A stretch of 64,000 bases of DNA, from positions 465,070 through 529,069 of the forward strand of contig CAWGGV010000003.1 in assembly GCA_963822255.1 (NCBI GenBank). Reading direction: 5' to 3'. The notes under the pieces are model-generated. The model was not told the origin of the DNA, did no database searches, and saw only the letters and a list, made by a program, of their open reading frames with translations. The position numbers and the translations under genes are program-made. Source of the stretch: UBA7803 sp963822255. GTDB taxonomy: Bacteria; Pseudomonadota; Gammaproteobacteria; Pseudomonadales; Azotimanducaceae. Below are positions 47,708 through 57,133 of the stretch, piece after piece; the stretch's first letter is position 1; every line of letters begins with the position of its first letter.

Positions 47708-49123
47708 TCATCGGGTGCCTCCTTCAGCTTGTGTGACCGGCGCAATCGGCGCCAATTCGCTGCGAGTCGTCGCGGTCGAGTCGGAGCCGTTGGCGCGCAT
47801 GCCCGGCCGTGCCTCGAGCTCTGCACGCATCTGCGCGTGCCGGGATTCGGTGATCGGGTAGCTCCAGATGATGGCTGCGGCAAGCAGAAAGAACGCTGAG
47901 GGCACCAGCGCGAACAGCAGTCGCAGGCCGAGAAGCTGATCGGCATCGTTGAGGGCCCCCGGGGAGGCGTTGAAGTTCAGCCATGCCAGGCCGGTCAAGG
48001 CTATCCAGCCGCCGAGGGAAGCGGACATCTTCGCGGTGAACGACCAGGTAGAAAAGAACAGCGCCGCGCGATTCTCGCCACTCCTCAGGGTGTCCAGATC
48101 GATGACGTCTGCCTTCATCGAATTGGGCAACGCGGCGAATCCGCCGGCGGCAAAGCCACTGATGAGAGTCACCGGCAGCATCCACCAGAAATCACCGGGC
48201 CCAAGCAGGAGGTAGAACGGGTTGGCGCAGGAGATGAGCAGGAAACTACCGATGTACGCGCGATGCTTGCCGACGTACCGCGAGACCCGCACCCAGAAGG
48301 GCACCGCCAGGAAGTTGCTCAGATAGAAGGCCGTCAGCATGTAGATGGCCTTTTCTTCCGCGCCCAGAACGAAGGTGATGAAGAACAGGTACAGGGGCGT
48401 GATTATGGACAACGCCGTCGAGCCGACCATGAACGCCATGATCAGGCGCTTGAAGGGGCCGTTGTCGAGCATCAGGCGGAATCCGCGCAGGACAGGTATG
48501 ACCGATGGCACCACGTCGCGATTCTCCGGCACCCGCAATACGGTCAGCAGCACGCACAATGGCATCAGCACCACCATCGCTATACCGACAGTGGTCAGAA
48601 CGGCGCCGCTGCCTCCGTATCCGAACAGCACCAGGGCAGCGATGGGGATGAGCTGTGCCGCCAGATTGCCGACCACGCCCATCATCGACCGCCAGCCGGT
48701 GATCCGGGACCGTTCGTGATAGCCGGGGGACAGCTCCGCCGCCCACGCATAGTAGGGAATCATCATCATCGTGGTGCCGACAGAGAGAAACATCATCCAG
48801 CCGAGCATGTAGCCGCCGCCGGCGCCGTCGCGCGGCAGGAACAGCATGAAGAAGCCGAGCATCATCACCGGCGTGGCGGCGACGATCCAGGGCCTGCGTC
48901 GGCCCCAGGGGGTGTGCAACCGGTCACTCAGATATCCCACCAGCGGGTCCGTGAGGACGTCGAAGATGCGCACCACCAGAATGATGTTGGCGGCGACCGC
49001 CAGGGGCACGCCGAGCTCGCTGGTGTAGAACTTGGGTACGAACACCAGCACGGGGAACAACGCCATGACCACGGGCAGTTCGGTCAGGCTGTAATAGAAC
49101 AGCGTGGACTTCTTCAATGCCAC
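47708..49123 (-). CDS. MFS transporter, GPH (MelB-like) cation symporter family
   Basis: A 471-residue, 12-helix transporter of the glycoside-pentoside-hexuronide:cation symporter group. Marks: VVRIFDVLTDPLVGYLSDRL, HTPWGRRRPWIVAATPVMML, PYYAWAAELSPGYHERSRIT and a C-terminal tail rich in Arg and Ala. The family mainly moves sugars but includes organic-acid and drug transporters; here it may import an aromatic or steroid-like substrate. The GTG start (49123) has GGGAGG upstream; an ATG 27 bases earlier is the alternative. It is divergent from the NHL gene. Confidence 0.85.
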   Translation of the reverse strand: MALKKSTLFYYSLTELPVVMALFPVLVFVPKFYTSELGVPLAVAANIILVVRIFDVLTDPLVGYLSDRLHTPWGRRRPWIVAATPVMMLGFFMLFLPRDGAGGGYMLGWMMFLSVGTTMMMIPYYAWAAELSPGYHERSRITGWRSMMGVVGNLAAQLIPIAALVLFGYGGSGAVLTTVGIAMVVLMPLCVLLTVLRVPENRDVVPSVIPVLRGFRLMLDNGPFKRLIMAFMVGSTALSIITPLYLFFITFVLGAEEKAIYMLTAFYLSNFLAVPFWVRVSRYVGKHRAYIGSFLLISCANPFYLLLGPGDFWWMLPVTLISGFAAGGFAALPNSMKADVIDLDTLRSGENRAALFFSTWSFTAKMSASLGGWIALTGLAWLNFNASPGALNDADQLLGLRLLFALVPSAFFLLAAAIIWSYPITESRHAQMRAELEARPGMRANGSDSTATTRSELAPIAPVTQAEGGTR

Positions 49124-49369
49124 CTCTATCTCCCTCCCGTAAGCCAGCAAACCAGCTGATTCGGAGTTTGCGGCAGACTCGTGGCGTTGTCAGCAGAATT
49201 TCCGGGTGGGTCGTTGTCGCCAGGCCGGAATGCGCTTGTTCACGCTGCGCATCGAGCGGCTGCTTCCCCTGTTGGATAAGATAGTTTCGCTCCGCGGACG
49301 GGCCGAGCTGCTATGCCCCGGCGTCGCGTCGAGCTATCCTCGATCCATTCAGTTCAAGCAGGCCCAGCC

Positions 49370-50395
49370 ATGTGCGAGACGCAGGACGTGCCGGAATCCG
49401 GGCAAACCAGCATTTGCCGCAGCGGTTACCAGCTGGTGGCGGGTTGGCCGCACTATCCGCCTGACATGCGATTCGAGATGGGCTCCGGCGTTGCCGTGGA
49501 CGCCAACGGCATCATTTATCTGTTCACCCGGGACATCGAGCACTGGGCCGCACACCCGCTCGCTATGCGTGACAAGATGGGCAAGAGCAGCATATCCATG
49601 TTCGACCGCAGCGGGACGTACCTTGGCAAGTGGGGCCGCTCGGACGAGCCCGGCTTCGCCCTCGGTGGTCACACGCTGTACATCGAGAAGGACGGCTCGT
49701 TCTGGACCACGGATCGCGATGGCCACGTCGTCCGCCAGTATTCGCCCACAGGTGAGACCCTGCTGACCCTCGGAACATTCGGTGAGTGGGGGGATGGGCC
49801 CAACCATTTCAACGGCCCGACAGCGGTGGTGGTGCAGGACAACGGCAATGTCGTGGTGGCGGACGGCTACTGGAATTCGCGGCTGGTGTGGTTCTCGTCC
49901 GACGGAGAGTTCATACGGTCCGTAGGTGGATGGGGCCGCGGGCCGGGTGAGTTCAATACGCCGCACGCGCTCACCCAGGACTCCCAGGGCCGCTTGCTGG
50001 TCGCGGACCTGTGCGGGGGGAATTTCCACGACTATATGACGGTTCCCGGCCAGATCGCGCCGCATCGCACCAGGGCGGAGCCCGACTGCAGACACCGCAT
50101 TCAGCGGTTCGACCCGGACGGCAACTACATCGACGAGTGGCTGCACATCATGCCCTTGAGTCTCGCGACCTATGGCACACACATCTACGCCAGTGACCGG
50201 ATGCGTGATCTTGCCATTCTCGATGAGGACAGCGGTGCAGTGCTCGAGCGGGTCGAGCAGATCGCCGTATACATACACCAGCTCGCCATGGATGCTCATG
50301 GAGATCTGTACACGGCTTCCGTCTATCCGGAACACGCCGGCGAGAAACGAGGGCCCGAGGGACCGTCCCACCGACGCTGGAGCCGCGGCACCTGA
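49370..50395 (+). CDS. NHL-repeat beta-propeller protein
   Basis: A 341-residue propeller protein with NHL-like repeats: GSGVAVDANGIIYLFTRD, RDGHVVRQYSPTGETLLTLG, PTAVVVQDNGNVVVADGYWN, GEFNTPHALTQDSQGRLLVA and YIHQLAMDAHGDLYTASVYP. There is no signal peptide, so the start at 49370 or the cell location is open. Relatives include peptidyl-hydroxyglycine lyase-like and lactonase-like proteins. It precedes the second ABM gene by 28 bp. Confidence 0.8.
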   Translation: MCETQDVPESGQTSICRSGYQLVAGWPHYPPDMRFEMGSGVAVDANGIIYLFTRDIEHWAAHPLAMRDKMGKSSISMFDRSGTYLGKWGRSDEPGFALGGHTLYIEKDGSFWTTDRDGHVVRQYSPTGETLLTLGTFGEWGDGPNHFNGPTAVVVQDNGNVVVADGYWNSRLVWFSSDGEFIRSVGGWGRGPGEFNTPHALTQDSQGRLLVADLCGGNFHDYMTVPGQIAPHRTRAEPDCRHRIQRFDPDGNYIDEWLHIMPLSLATYGTHIYASDRMRDLAILDEDSGAVLERVEQIAVYIHQLAMDAHGDLYTASVYPEHAGEKRGPEGPSHRRWSRGT

Positions 50396-50423
50396 CCGCA
50401 CCACCAACTGTAGAGGAGCAGTC

Positions 50424-50771
50424 ATGATCATTGTCGTCGCCGCCCTGGGATTCGAAAATCAGCAGGATCGGGACCGTGCCGTCGGGCTCGTCGCCAACGT
50501 GCAGATGGCCACTCGAACGGAAGAAGCGGGCTGCCGGGATTACTGCTTTGCCGCGGATCCTGCCGTGCCGACGCGGATCCAGGTCTTCGAGCTCTGGGAC
50601 GACAGCGACAGCCTTGCCGCCCACTTCAAGCATCCCAACTACGCGCGAATGGTGGAATTGCTCCGTGAGGCGAACGTCCGCTCGAGCGATAACCAGGCGT
50701 ATCTCGTCGAGCGCAGTGAGCCGGTGTACGGCCCTGACGGTGAGAAGAAGACGCGTTTCTTCGCGGACTGA
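50424..50771 (+). CDS. ABM-domain monooxygenase-like protein (2)
   Basis: A 115-residue protein: MIIVVAALGFENQQDRDRAV, ATRTEEAGCRDYCFAADPAV, RIQVFELWDDSDSLAAHFKH. This is the pattern of quinol-monooxygenase-like YgiN proteins. GAGGAG precedes the ATG. It is followed directly by the amidohydrolase gene (its stop overlaps an alternative start of that gene). It could help convert catechol-like products of the Rieske enzymes. Confidence 0.87.
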   Translation: MIIVVAALGFENQQDRDRAVGLVANVQMATRTEEAGCRDYCFAADPAVPTRIQVFELWDDSDSLAAHFKHPNYARMVELLREANVRSSDNQAYLVERSEPVYGPDGEKKTRFFAD

Positions 50772-50803
50772 TGTCGCACCACCCAGGCGATCGAGGCAGG
50801 ACC

Positions 50804-52066
50804 ATGAGCAGCGAGCACCGACTGTTGGACAACGTCCGACTGTTCACCGGCGAGAACGAGGCCGCCGTCGAGCGGGGGGCGGTGTTGATCGCCCGCGACA
50901 TCGTGCGCTATGCGGGACCGCGCGAGCGGCTGCCGCCACTGCCTCGCGACTGCGAGCTCGTCGATCTCGCCGGCAAGTTCGTGATGCCGGGCATGACGGA
51001 AACCCACGCGCACCTGTCCTTCGCGGACGCCAGCCCGTTCGCAATCGGCGCGACGCCGGTGGAGGCTGCAACCATCTGCGCCGTGCGGAACGCTGAACTC
51101 ATGCTGCAGTCAGGCTTTACCGCCGCCATCAGCTTCGGATCGACTTATCGCATCGACGTCGCCTTGCGCGACGCCATCGCCGCGGGGCGCATTCCCGGTC
51201 CCAGGCTGCTCGCGGCTGGCCGCGACCTCGGCGCGACGGCGAGCAACGTCGACTCCGACGGGGGATTGAGCCAGATCGCCGACGGCCCGTGGGCGCTGCG
51301 GAAAGCCGTGCGGGAACAGCGCAAACAGCGCGTGGACGTGGTGAAGATCTTCATCGACGGAGAGGCCGTCAATCCCGTGAATCCCCCGGGCGAGCTGTCG
51401 TTTTGCGACGAGGAGGTGGCTGCCATCGTCGACGAGGCGCACCGCCGCGGACTGCGAGTCGCGTGCCATGCCCGCTCTGCGGCGGCGGTGAAACAGGCGG
51501 TGCGCGCGGGCGTCGATTTCATCGGCCACGCCAACTACATCGACGACGAGGCAGTGGATCTGCTGGCCGAGGCACGGGATCGGCTGGTGGTAGGTCCGGC
51601 GATTGCGTGGGAAGTGCGCTATCTCGCCGACTGCGAATCGCTCGGCATCTCGAAGCAGACAGTCCGGGCGCAAGGGTACGAAAGGGAAATCGAGGCGACC
51701 GTGACCGCGGTCGAGAAGCTGCGCAGAGTCGGAGTTCGACTGGTAGTCGGCGGGGACTATGGCATCAGCATTGCGCCCCATGGGACGTATGCGAAGGACC
51801 TGGAATACTTCGTGGAGTTGTTCGGCATGTCGAGCGGCGAAGCCTTGCTGTGCGCGACCCGCAACGGCGGACTCGCCTTCGACCCCGCAGGCCGCGTCGG
51901 AGTGCTGCACGAGGGCGCGTGGGCGGACCTCCTCGTCGTCGACGGCGATCCGTTGCGCGATGTCCGTGTGCTGCAGGACCGCAGCCGGCTCACGGTGATG
52001 AAAAGCGGTCGGCGTGTCCGCTGTGAGAGCTGGTTGGATAGCCCGAAGGTTGAAAACCCGCCATAG
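50804..52066 (+). CDS. Amidohydrolase-superfamily enzyme
   Basis: A 420-residue metal-dependent hydrolase. HxH is in GMTETHAHLSFADASP, a Lys likely carbamylated is in VDVVKIFIDGEAV, metal His in RVACHARSAAAV and FIGHANYIDDEAVDLL, and the late Asp in VVGGDYGISIAPHGTYAKD. The pattern fits imidazolonepropionase/prolidase-like members that cleave cyclic amides or esters. The ATG at 50804 follows AGGCAGG; an upstream ATG at 50771 overlaps the previous stop. The enoyl-CoA hydratase gene starts 19 bp after the stop, so the two form a unit. Confidence 0.85.
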   Translation: MSSEHRLLDNVRLFTGENEAAVERGAVLIARDIVRYAGPRERLPPLPRDCELVDLAGKFVMPGMTETHAHLSFADASPFAIGATPVEAATICAVRNAELMLQSGFTAAISFGSTYRIDVALRDAIAAGRIPGPRLLAAGRDLGATASNVDSDGGLSQIADGPWALRKAVREQRKQRVDVVKIFIDGEAVNPVNPPGELSFCDEEVAAIVDEAHRRGLRVACHARSAAAVKQAVRAGVDFIGHANYIDDEAVDLLAEARDRLVVGPAIAWEVRYLADCESLGISKQTVRAQGYEREIEATVTAVEKLRRVGVRLVVGGDYGISIAPHGTYAKDLEYFVELFGMSSGEALLCATRNGGLAFDPAGRVGVLHEGAWADLLVVDGDPLRDVRVLQDRSRLTVMKSGRRVRCESWLDSPKVENPP

Positions 52067-52085
52067 AAATTCAGGAGACGCTAGC

Positions 52086-52952
52086 TTGAAAAGAGAGATC
52101 ACCATCGAAAGCCTGCAGCTGGTTCGGTACGAGGAACCGGAGCCCGGCATCGCCCGGGTGGTGCTCAATCGGCCGGAACGTGCCAACGCACAGAACCTGC
52201 AGCTGCTGTACGAGCTGAATGCAGCGCTGGACCATGCCGCTCACGACGACGATGTGCGGGTGATCGTGGTTGCGGCTGAGGGCAAGCACTTCTCGTCGGG
52301 CCATGATGCGCCCGGCGAGTGGGTACTCGAGGAGGTCCAGCTTGGTACGTGGGGAGGCTACTCTCAACCCGGTGTGGAGGGTCACTGGGCACGTGAAGAG
52401 GAGCAATACTTCGGGCTGTGCTGGCGCTGGCGGAACATTCCGAAGCCCACCATCGTGCAGGTTCAGGGCAAAGTCATAGCCGGCGGGCTGATGCTGGTGT
52501 GGCCGTTCGACATCGTGGTCGCCAGCGATGACGCGACCTTCCAGGATTCGGTGGTGGCGTTCGGCGTCAACGGCGTCGAGTATTTCGGACATCCGTGGGA
52601 GTTCGGGGTCCGCAAAGCCAAAGAGCTCCTGTTCACTGGCAGGGCCATCACGGCCGAGGTGGCCAGACAGCTTGGGATGGTCAACCGGGTGGTACCGCGA
52701 GCCGAGCTGCAAGCCGAGACGTTGGCGCTGGCCCGCGAGATCGCGTGCCAGCCGCTGCTGGGCCTCAAGACCGCCAAGGAGTGCGTCAATCAGATGCAGA
52801 ACGAGCAGGGGCTCTACAATTCACTGCGCCATGCCATGGCGGTTCAGCAGCTGGCGCACGCCCACAACCGGATCGTGCACGGCATACCGGTGGAGCCGGG
52901 GGGCGCGAAGGCGGTGCGGGAGGCAGCCAAGAAGGCTCCGCTCGACCGCTGA
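52086..52952 (+). CDS. Enoyl-CoA hydratase/isomerase family protein
   Basis: A 288-residue crotonase-fold protein. ARVVLNRPERANAQNLQLLY, the oxyanion loops EGKHFSSGHDAPGEW and KVIAGGLMLVWPFDIVVASD, then LLFTGRAITAEVARQLGMVNRVVP. The usual catalytic Glu pair is not obvious, so isomerase or hydrolase activity is also possible. A TTG start (52086) follows AGGAGA, and no ATG is near. It ends the amidohydrolase unit, upstream of the promoter region of the third Rieske gene. Confidence 0.86.
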   Translation: MKREITIESLQLVRYEEPEPGIARVVLNRPERANAQNLQLLYELNAALDHAAHDDDVRVIVVAAEGKHFSSGHDAPGEWVLEEVQLGTWGGYSQPGVEGHWAREEEQYFGLCWRWRNIPKPTIVQVQGKVIAGGLMLVWPFDIVVASDDATFQDSVVAFGVNGVEYFGHPWEFGVRKAKELLFTGRAITAEVARQLGMVNRVVPRAELQAETLALAREIACQPLLGLKTAKECVNQMQNEQGLYNSLRHAMAVQQLAHAHNRIVHGIPVEPGGAKAVREAAKKAPLDR

Positions 52953-52957
52953 TCAAT

Positions 52958-52998
52958 AAAACCGTCAGCATTGACGCTTATATGGCAGGTGATAGACT
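52958..52998 (+). promoter_or_regulatory. Promoter/operator of Rieske gene 3 with AAAACCGTCAG motif
   Basis: AAAACCGTCAG (52958-52968) leads into CGTCA-gcat-TGACG, a perfect inverted repeat that overlaps a -35 box TTGACG (52971-52976). TAGACT (52993-52998) is a fair -10 with a 16-bp spacer. It matches the site at 44261-44303 in both the motif and the -35/-10 layout, with different spacing. Confidence 0.5.
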
Positions 52999-53049
52999 CT
53001 CCAGTTTTCACGGGCTTGTGCGGGCCCCCGACGTGCCGGAGACGCGACC

Positions 53050-54246
53050 ATGTCGAGACAGCAACTGGTTGAGATAACCCGCCGCGAGGTAGAAAACCTG
53101 CAGCAGGGTCGCATCGACTTGATGCCCGGGATTCTGAAGGTTCCTGCCGCCAGCTATGTCGACCCGGAGCGCTGGCGGCTGGAAGTGGACAGAATCTTCA
53201 AGCGCCTCCCCCTGGCGCTGGCCTTCAGCTGTGAGCTGCGCCAGCCGGGCGATTTCCGGACGCTGGAAGTGGCTGGCGTGCCGGTGCTGATTTGCCGGGC
53301 GGAGGACGGCCGGATCGGCGCATTCGTGAACATGTGCAGCCATCGCGGCAATTACGTGGAGCACGCGGAATCCGGCACTGCCAGAAGTTTCCGCTGTGGT
53401 TATCACGCGTGGAACTACGGGCTGAACGGCGACCTGCTCAATGTCTTCGACGAGAAGAACTTCGGCCAGGTGGAAAAATCCTGCCTGGGGCTGACGCGGT
53501 TGCCGGCGGCGGAGCGGGCGGGAATCGTCTGGGTGACGCTCGACCCGCGGTCGAAGCTGGACATCGACCTTTTCCTTTCGGGATACGGTGAGGCGATGGA
53601 GCATCTCGCGCTTGCGGACACCCATCTGCTGGGAAGGCAGACGCTGCAGGGGCCCAATTGGAAGGTGGCCTATGACGGCTATCGTGATTTTTACCACGTG
53701 CCCATCCTGCACCGGAACACGTTCGGCGGCGATCTCCCTCACCAGCCGGACTACTACGCCTGGGGCCCGCATGTGCGGTTGACCGCACCGGCGAACTATC
53801 GAGAGCAGGCGAACACACCGGAAGATCAGTGGTGCGATGCAGATCTCACGCTCGGCGTGTGGACGATTTTTCCCAACGTCTCCATCGCCGGCGGTCGTCG
53901 CGGGCGTGGTACGGGCGAAGGTACGTACATGTTCTCCCAGATGTTTCCTGGGGCCTCGCCAGGCGAGTCCATCACCATTCAGAACTTCCTGTCGTTCAAG
54001 GCGCCAGAACAGGCGGATGAGACGGCGCTGGCGGATTACATGGCGAAAATGGTCGACGTCGTCAGGGATGAAGACTATTTCACCGGCTTGCGAGTGCAGA
54101 AGGCACTAGCTACCGGCGCCAAGGAATTCTCGCTGTTCGGACGCAACGAGGGAGGCGGTCAGTTGTTTCACAAGTGGACGGACGCGCTGGTGGAAACAGA
54201 CGACGATGATCTGCCGGCATTGTTCGAAACGGGCATCGGGCTGTGA
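53050..54246 (+). CDS. Rieske non-heme iron oxygenase alpha subunit (3), short form
   Basis: A 398-residue, shorter alpha subunit. Ligands CSHRGN and CGYHAWNYG; the mononuclear motif is GPNWKVAYDGYRDFYHVPIL, with Asp in the bridging position, unlike the other five. It ends LVETDDDDLPALFETGIGL. It is the only gene behind the 52958 promoter. Its smaller size and Asp suggest a different subfamily, perhaps aromatic-ring or carnitine-like hydroxylases; the substrate is unknown. Confidence 0.92.
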   Translation: MSRQQLVEITRREVENLQQGRIDLMPGILKVPAASYVDPERWRLEVDRIFKRLPLALAFSCELRQPGDFRTLEVAGVPVLICRAEDGRIGAFVNMCSHRGNYVEHAESGTARSFRCGYHAWNYGLNGDLLNVFDEKNFGQVEKSCLGLTRLPAAERAGIVWVTLDPRSKLDIDLFLSGYGEAMEHLALADTHLLGRQTLQGPNWKVAYDGYRDFYHVPILHRNTFGGDLPHQPDYYAWGPHVRLTAPANYREQANTPEDQWCDADLTLGVWTIFPNVSIAGGRRGRGTGEGTYMFSQMFPGASPGESITIQNFLSFKAPEQADETALADYMAKMVDVVRDEDYFTGLRVQKALATGAKEFSLFGRNEGGGQLFHKWTDALVETDDDDLPALFETGIGL

Positions 54247-54307
54247 GCTGGAGCAGCGCTGGCTGGCCCGGCCCTGAGCTGGCGCTGCTTGGAGGATGAT
54301 CCGGCTG

Positions 54308-55624
54308 CTAAGAACGCGCTCCTGCACGTTCCCTCCCATCCGCTGGCGGCTGGTGACGTTCCTGGGAAGACAGCTCGAGCTGGGCGAGCCGCGGATCGTT
54401 GGGATGTAGCCACTCGTCTCCGATCACCTGCGCTACCCGCAGCTCCGGCGGGATGTTCTCGATGCCGATCATCCGGTCGGCCCATTGGTTCCAGTGATAT
54501 ATGCGCGCCTCCTGATAGCTCAGCGGAACGCCGCTGAAGCCATAGGACTGGATGGACTTCTGGATCCACTCGCCGAACTGGGTGTCCTCGAGCAGAACGA
54601 TGTTCAAGCTCTCGCCGTCGTTCACCGTCCAGTGGTCGGGTCGCGGTCCGTCACCCCAGTCTGGCGTCATGGTCCAGGTCTCGAGCCGGCACTTGTTGAT
54701 GCCATTCGGCCAGAACAGCAGAGGTGGAATGCCGCGTTGGCTGAGCGGCGAGACCCAGTTCGGGAAGATACCGTAGGACTGGGTACAGGTGCGGGCGATC
54801 TCCCCGACGGTGTCGATCTCCGGCCCCGGCGCGCGCACGTACGCAGACTCCTGGCTGGTGTCCTTCGGCCGAGGCGCGATCATCCGGCCATGTCCGTGGG
54901 GATAGAGGGTATTCACGTTGCGCCGGTCGTCGAGGATTGGCGACACCGTCTTCGGATGAATGCTTCGCACATGGTAGACCTCGGTATTGGCCTCCATGGC
55001 TACCTTCCAGTTGCAGTTGAGGTCAAAGATGTGTCGGGCGGCGAGGCGGCAACGGTCGAACTGAAACTCCTGCCACTCGTCCGCGATCGGCCCCAGCCAT
55101 TCCCGTAAGCTGGGCGCCTCGGCGTCGAAGTTGACGAAGATCAGGTTGCCGAAGCGCTCGCAGCGCACGCGCTTCAAGCCCCGGCAGGCGAAATCCAGAT
55201 CTCGGAAGTCCTCCGGGTCCCGGATCGCCAGCAGATCTCCGTCGTGGCTGTATGTCCAGCCATGATAACGGCACACCAGACGCCGCCGCTTGCCGGAATG
55301 TTCGGTGACGATGGGCGCTCCGCGATGCCGGCAGGTATTGTAAAAGGCGTTGATCTGTCCGCTCTCGGCATGGACGATCACCACGGGCTGACCCGCCGTC
55401 TCCCACAGCAGGAAGCAGCCGGGCTCCGGAACTTCATCGATGTGGGCCGCGAACAGCCACGACTTGCGCCAGATGTGCTGCTGCTCGAGCGCGTAGAAAC
55501 GCGGATCGGTGTAGCGTCCGCCGGGGAGCTCGGGGAGTGCGGGAAACCCATCGGGCGGTGCCTTCCGGGCAGCTTCGTACTCCATGAGTGCGCGCAGGGT
55601 GCTGACGTCGGATTCGCTGAACAT
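54308..55624 (-). CDS. Rieske non-heme iron oxygenase alpha subunit (4)
   Basis: A 438-residue alpha subunit on the minus strand: CRHRGAP, CRYHGWTYSHDGDLLAI, and the mononuclear motif CNWKVAMEANTEVYHVRSIH with Glu at the bridging position. The C-terminal half has ESLNIVLLEDTQFGEWIQKS. Convergent with gene 3 and divergent from the SDR at 55737; an AAAACCGTC site sits between it and that SDR. The substrate is unknown. Confidence 0.92.
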   Translation of the reverse strand: MFSESDVSTLRALMEYEAARKAPPDGFPALPELPGGRYTDPRFYALEQQHIWRKSWLFAAHIDEVPEPGCFLLWETAGQPVVIVHAESGQINAFYNTCRHRGAPIVTEHSGKRRRLVCRYHGWTYSHDGDLLAIRDPEDFRDLDFACRGLKRVRCERFGNLIFVNFDAEAPSLREWLGPIADEWQEFQFDRCRLAARHIFDLNCNWKVAMEANTEVYHVRSIHPKTVSPILDDRRNVNTLYPHGHGRMIAPRPKDTSQESAYVRAPGPEIDTVGEIARTCTQSYGIFPNWVSPLSQRGIPPLLFWPNGINKCRLETWTMTPDWGDGPRPDHWTVNDGESLNIVLLEDTQFGEWIQKSIQSYGFSGVPLSYQEARIYHWNQWADRMIGIENIPPELRVAQVIGDEWLHPNDPRLAQLELSSQERHQPPADGRERAGARS

Positions 55625-55655
55625 GAGCCGCCTTACCTCCCGACTTTACTTATCT

Positions 55656-55679
55656 AAAACCGTCTGACACGATTGTTTT
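55656..55679. promoter_or_regulatory. Operator-like site AAAACCGTC...GTTTT between divergent genes
   Basis: The sequence starts AAAACCGTCTGAC and ends ATTGTTTT. AAAAC and GTTTT are complementary arms around CGT-ctgac-ACG, so the whole site is a pseudo-palindrome. It shares AAAACCGTC with the sites at 44261 and 52958, and lies between the divergent Rieske gene 4 and SDR genes. Confidence 0.4.
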
Positions 55680-55736
55680 GCTCGGACTCACAAATGTCAA
55701 CCGCCCCGCAGAGGGTATCACCAGCAAGAGGACGCC

Positions 55737-56558
55737 ATGGGCAAGCTGAAAGGGAAGGTCGCCGTCGTCACCGGCGCCAGCCGCGGCATCGGTAAGGGTA
55801 TCGCCATCGCTCTGGGAGAGCAGGGTTGCGTGGTTTACGTCACGGGCCGTACCACCGGCGAGGGCGAGCGTACTATCGACACCACGGCGCGCCTGGTGAC
55901 GGAGGCTGGCGGCGAGGGTCGAGCGATCCGCTGTGATCACGGCTCCGACGATGACATCAAGGCACTGTTTGAGCGTATCGCCGCGGAGGTCGACCATGTC
56001 GATATCCTCGTGAACAATGTCTACAAGATCCCCGATCCGCCGGCGTGGGGTGGCGGATTCTGGGATCACCCGATCCAGATCTGGGACGACCAGGCCGGCA
56101 TCGGGCTGCGCTCGCATTACGTGGCGAGCTGGTACGCGGCCCCGTTGCTGTTCGCGGCAGGCCCGGGCGCCGCCATCCTGAACGTCTCCTCGCCCGGAGG
56201 ACAGAGCTACCATTTCTCCTGCTCCTACGGGGCGGGCAAAGCCGGGCTGGATCGGCTGACGGCCGACATGGCCATCGAGCTGAAGCCGAAGGGGGTGGCC
56301 GCGGTTGTCCTGTATCCAGGATCGGTAGCCACGGAGTTCATCCGTGATGCGGCCGAGGCGCGCGGTATGGATCTCTCGCAGGCGCAAACCCCGTTGCTCG
56401 TGGGGCGGGCGGCGGCAGCGATGCTGGCGGCCGATGATCTGCTGGAACGCTCGGGCAGCATCCAGTGGGTGGAGGATCTGGCCGAGGAGTTCGATGTGGT
56501 GGACGAGACCGGCAAGCGGCCGCCCGGCTATGCCCGGCGCGGCGAGGTCGCCAGCTGA
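55737..56558 (+). CDS. Short-chain dehydrogenase/reductase, DHRS1-like
   Basis: A 273-residue SDR: KVAVVTGASRGIGKGIAIAL, VTGRTTGEGERTIDTTARLV, DILVNNVYKIPDPP in place of NNAG, and YGAGKAGLDRL as the catalytic YxxxK. The N-N-V and GRTTGEG features match the DHRS1-type SDR group, whose members act on steroids and other carbonyls. It is the first of three collinear genes (SDR, SnoaL-like, SDR) up to 57925. Confidence 0.88.
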   Translation: MGKLKGKVAVVTGASRGIGKGIAIALGEQGCVVYVTGRTTGEGERTIDTTARLVTEAGGEGRAIRCDHGSDDDIKALFERIAAEVDHVDILVNNVYKIPDPPAWGGGFWDHPIQIWDDQAGIGLRSHYVASWYAAPLLFAAGPGAAILNVSSPGGQSYHFSCSYGAGKAGLDRLTADMAIELKPKGVAAVVLYPGSVATEFIRDAAEARGMDLSQAQTPLLVGRAAAAMLAADDLLERSGSIQWVEDLAEEFDVVDETGKRPPGYARRGEVAS

Positions 56559-56625
56559 GCAGCGCTCCGTCGCAGCGGAGAGGGTTCGAGCAGGTCGAAT
56601 TCAGGCAAGACGGGAGGGCCGGTAG

Positions 56626-57120
56626 ATGGCCGACGCATCGCTCACTACGGAGGAAATTCGCGAGCTGCGCGCTCTGCTCGACGTGGAGAAGATCCGTAAG
56701 GTGAAGCTGCTGTACTCGCAGCTCATGGACAGCCGCGATATCGACGGTCTGGGGGAGATCTTCACCGAAGACGCAGTTTGCGAGTTCGGTCCGTACGGCA
56801 CCTGGCATGGGCGCGAGTCGATCCGCAGGAACTATCAGGAAGTCTTCAGAGAGGGCTTACCGTATGGCGGAATTCACGTGACCACCAATCAGTGGGTGGA
56901 GCTGACGGGTCCTGACACAGCGGTGAGCCGCACTTACCTCATCGACGTCGTTCATGAGCCGGATCCGCGCACCAATCCAGTGATCTGGTATGGGCTTTAC
57001 GACGAGCGCTTTGAGAAGCAGGGCGGCGACTGGAAGATCAAGCACTGCAGCCTGCAGTTCCTCTGGCCGAAGCGCCTGCTGACGGAAGGCTGGCCGGGCC
57101 CGTTTCCCCCCGAGAACTGA
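56626..57120 (+). CDS. SnoaL-like (NTF2-fold) polyketide cyclase family protein
   Basis: A 164-residue NTF2-fold protein: LRALLDVEKIRKVKLLYSQL, DIDGLGEIFTEDAVCEFGPY, HVTTNQWVELTGPDTAVSRT and YDERFEKQGGDWKIKHCSLQ. SnoaL-like proteins act as isomerases, cyclases or small ring-hydroxylating beta-like subunits. It lies 13 bp before the next SDR gene. It is not a typical Rieske beta subunit in length or motif, but this could be tested. Confidence 0.82.
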   Translation: MADASLTTEEIRELRALLDVEKIRKVKLLYSQLMDSRDIDGLGEIFTEDAVCEFGPYGTWHGRESIRRNYQEVFREGLPYGGIHVTTNQWVELTGPDTAVSRTYLIDVVHEPDPRTNPVIWYGLYDERFEKQGGDWKIKHCSLQFLWPKRLLTEGWPGPFPPEN

Positions 57121-57133
57121 CAGGAGGCACCGA

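Noticed and set aside
56626..57120. The missing Rieske beta subunit
   Set aside because: It is NTF2-fold like beta subunits, but lies next to SDRs, away from a Rieske start, and matches SnoaL-like proteins better; kept only as a possibility to test.
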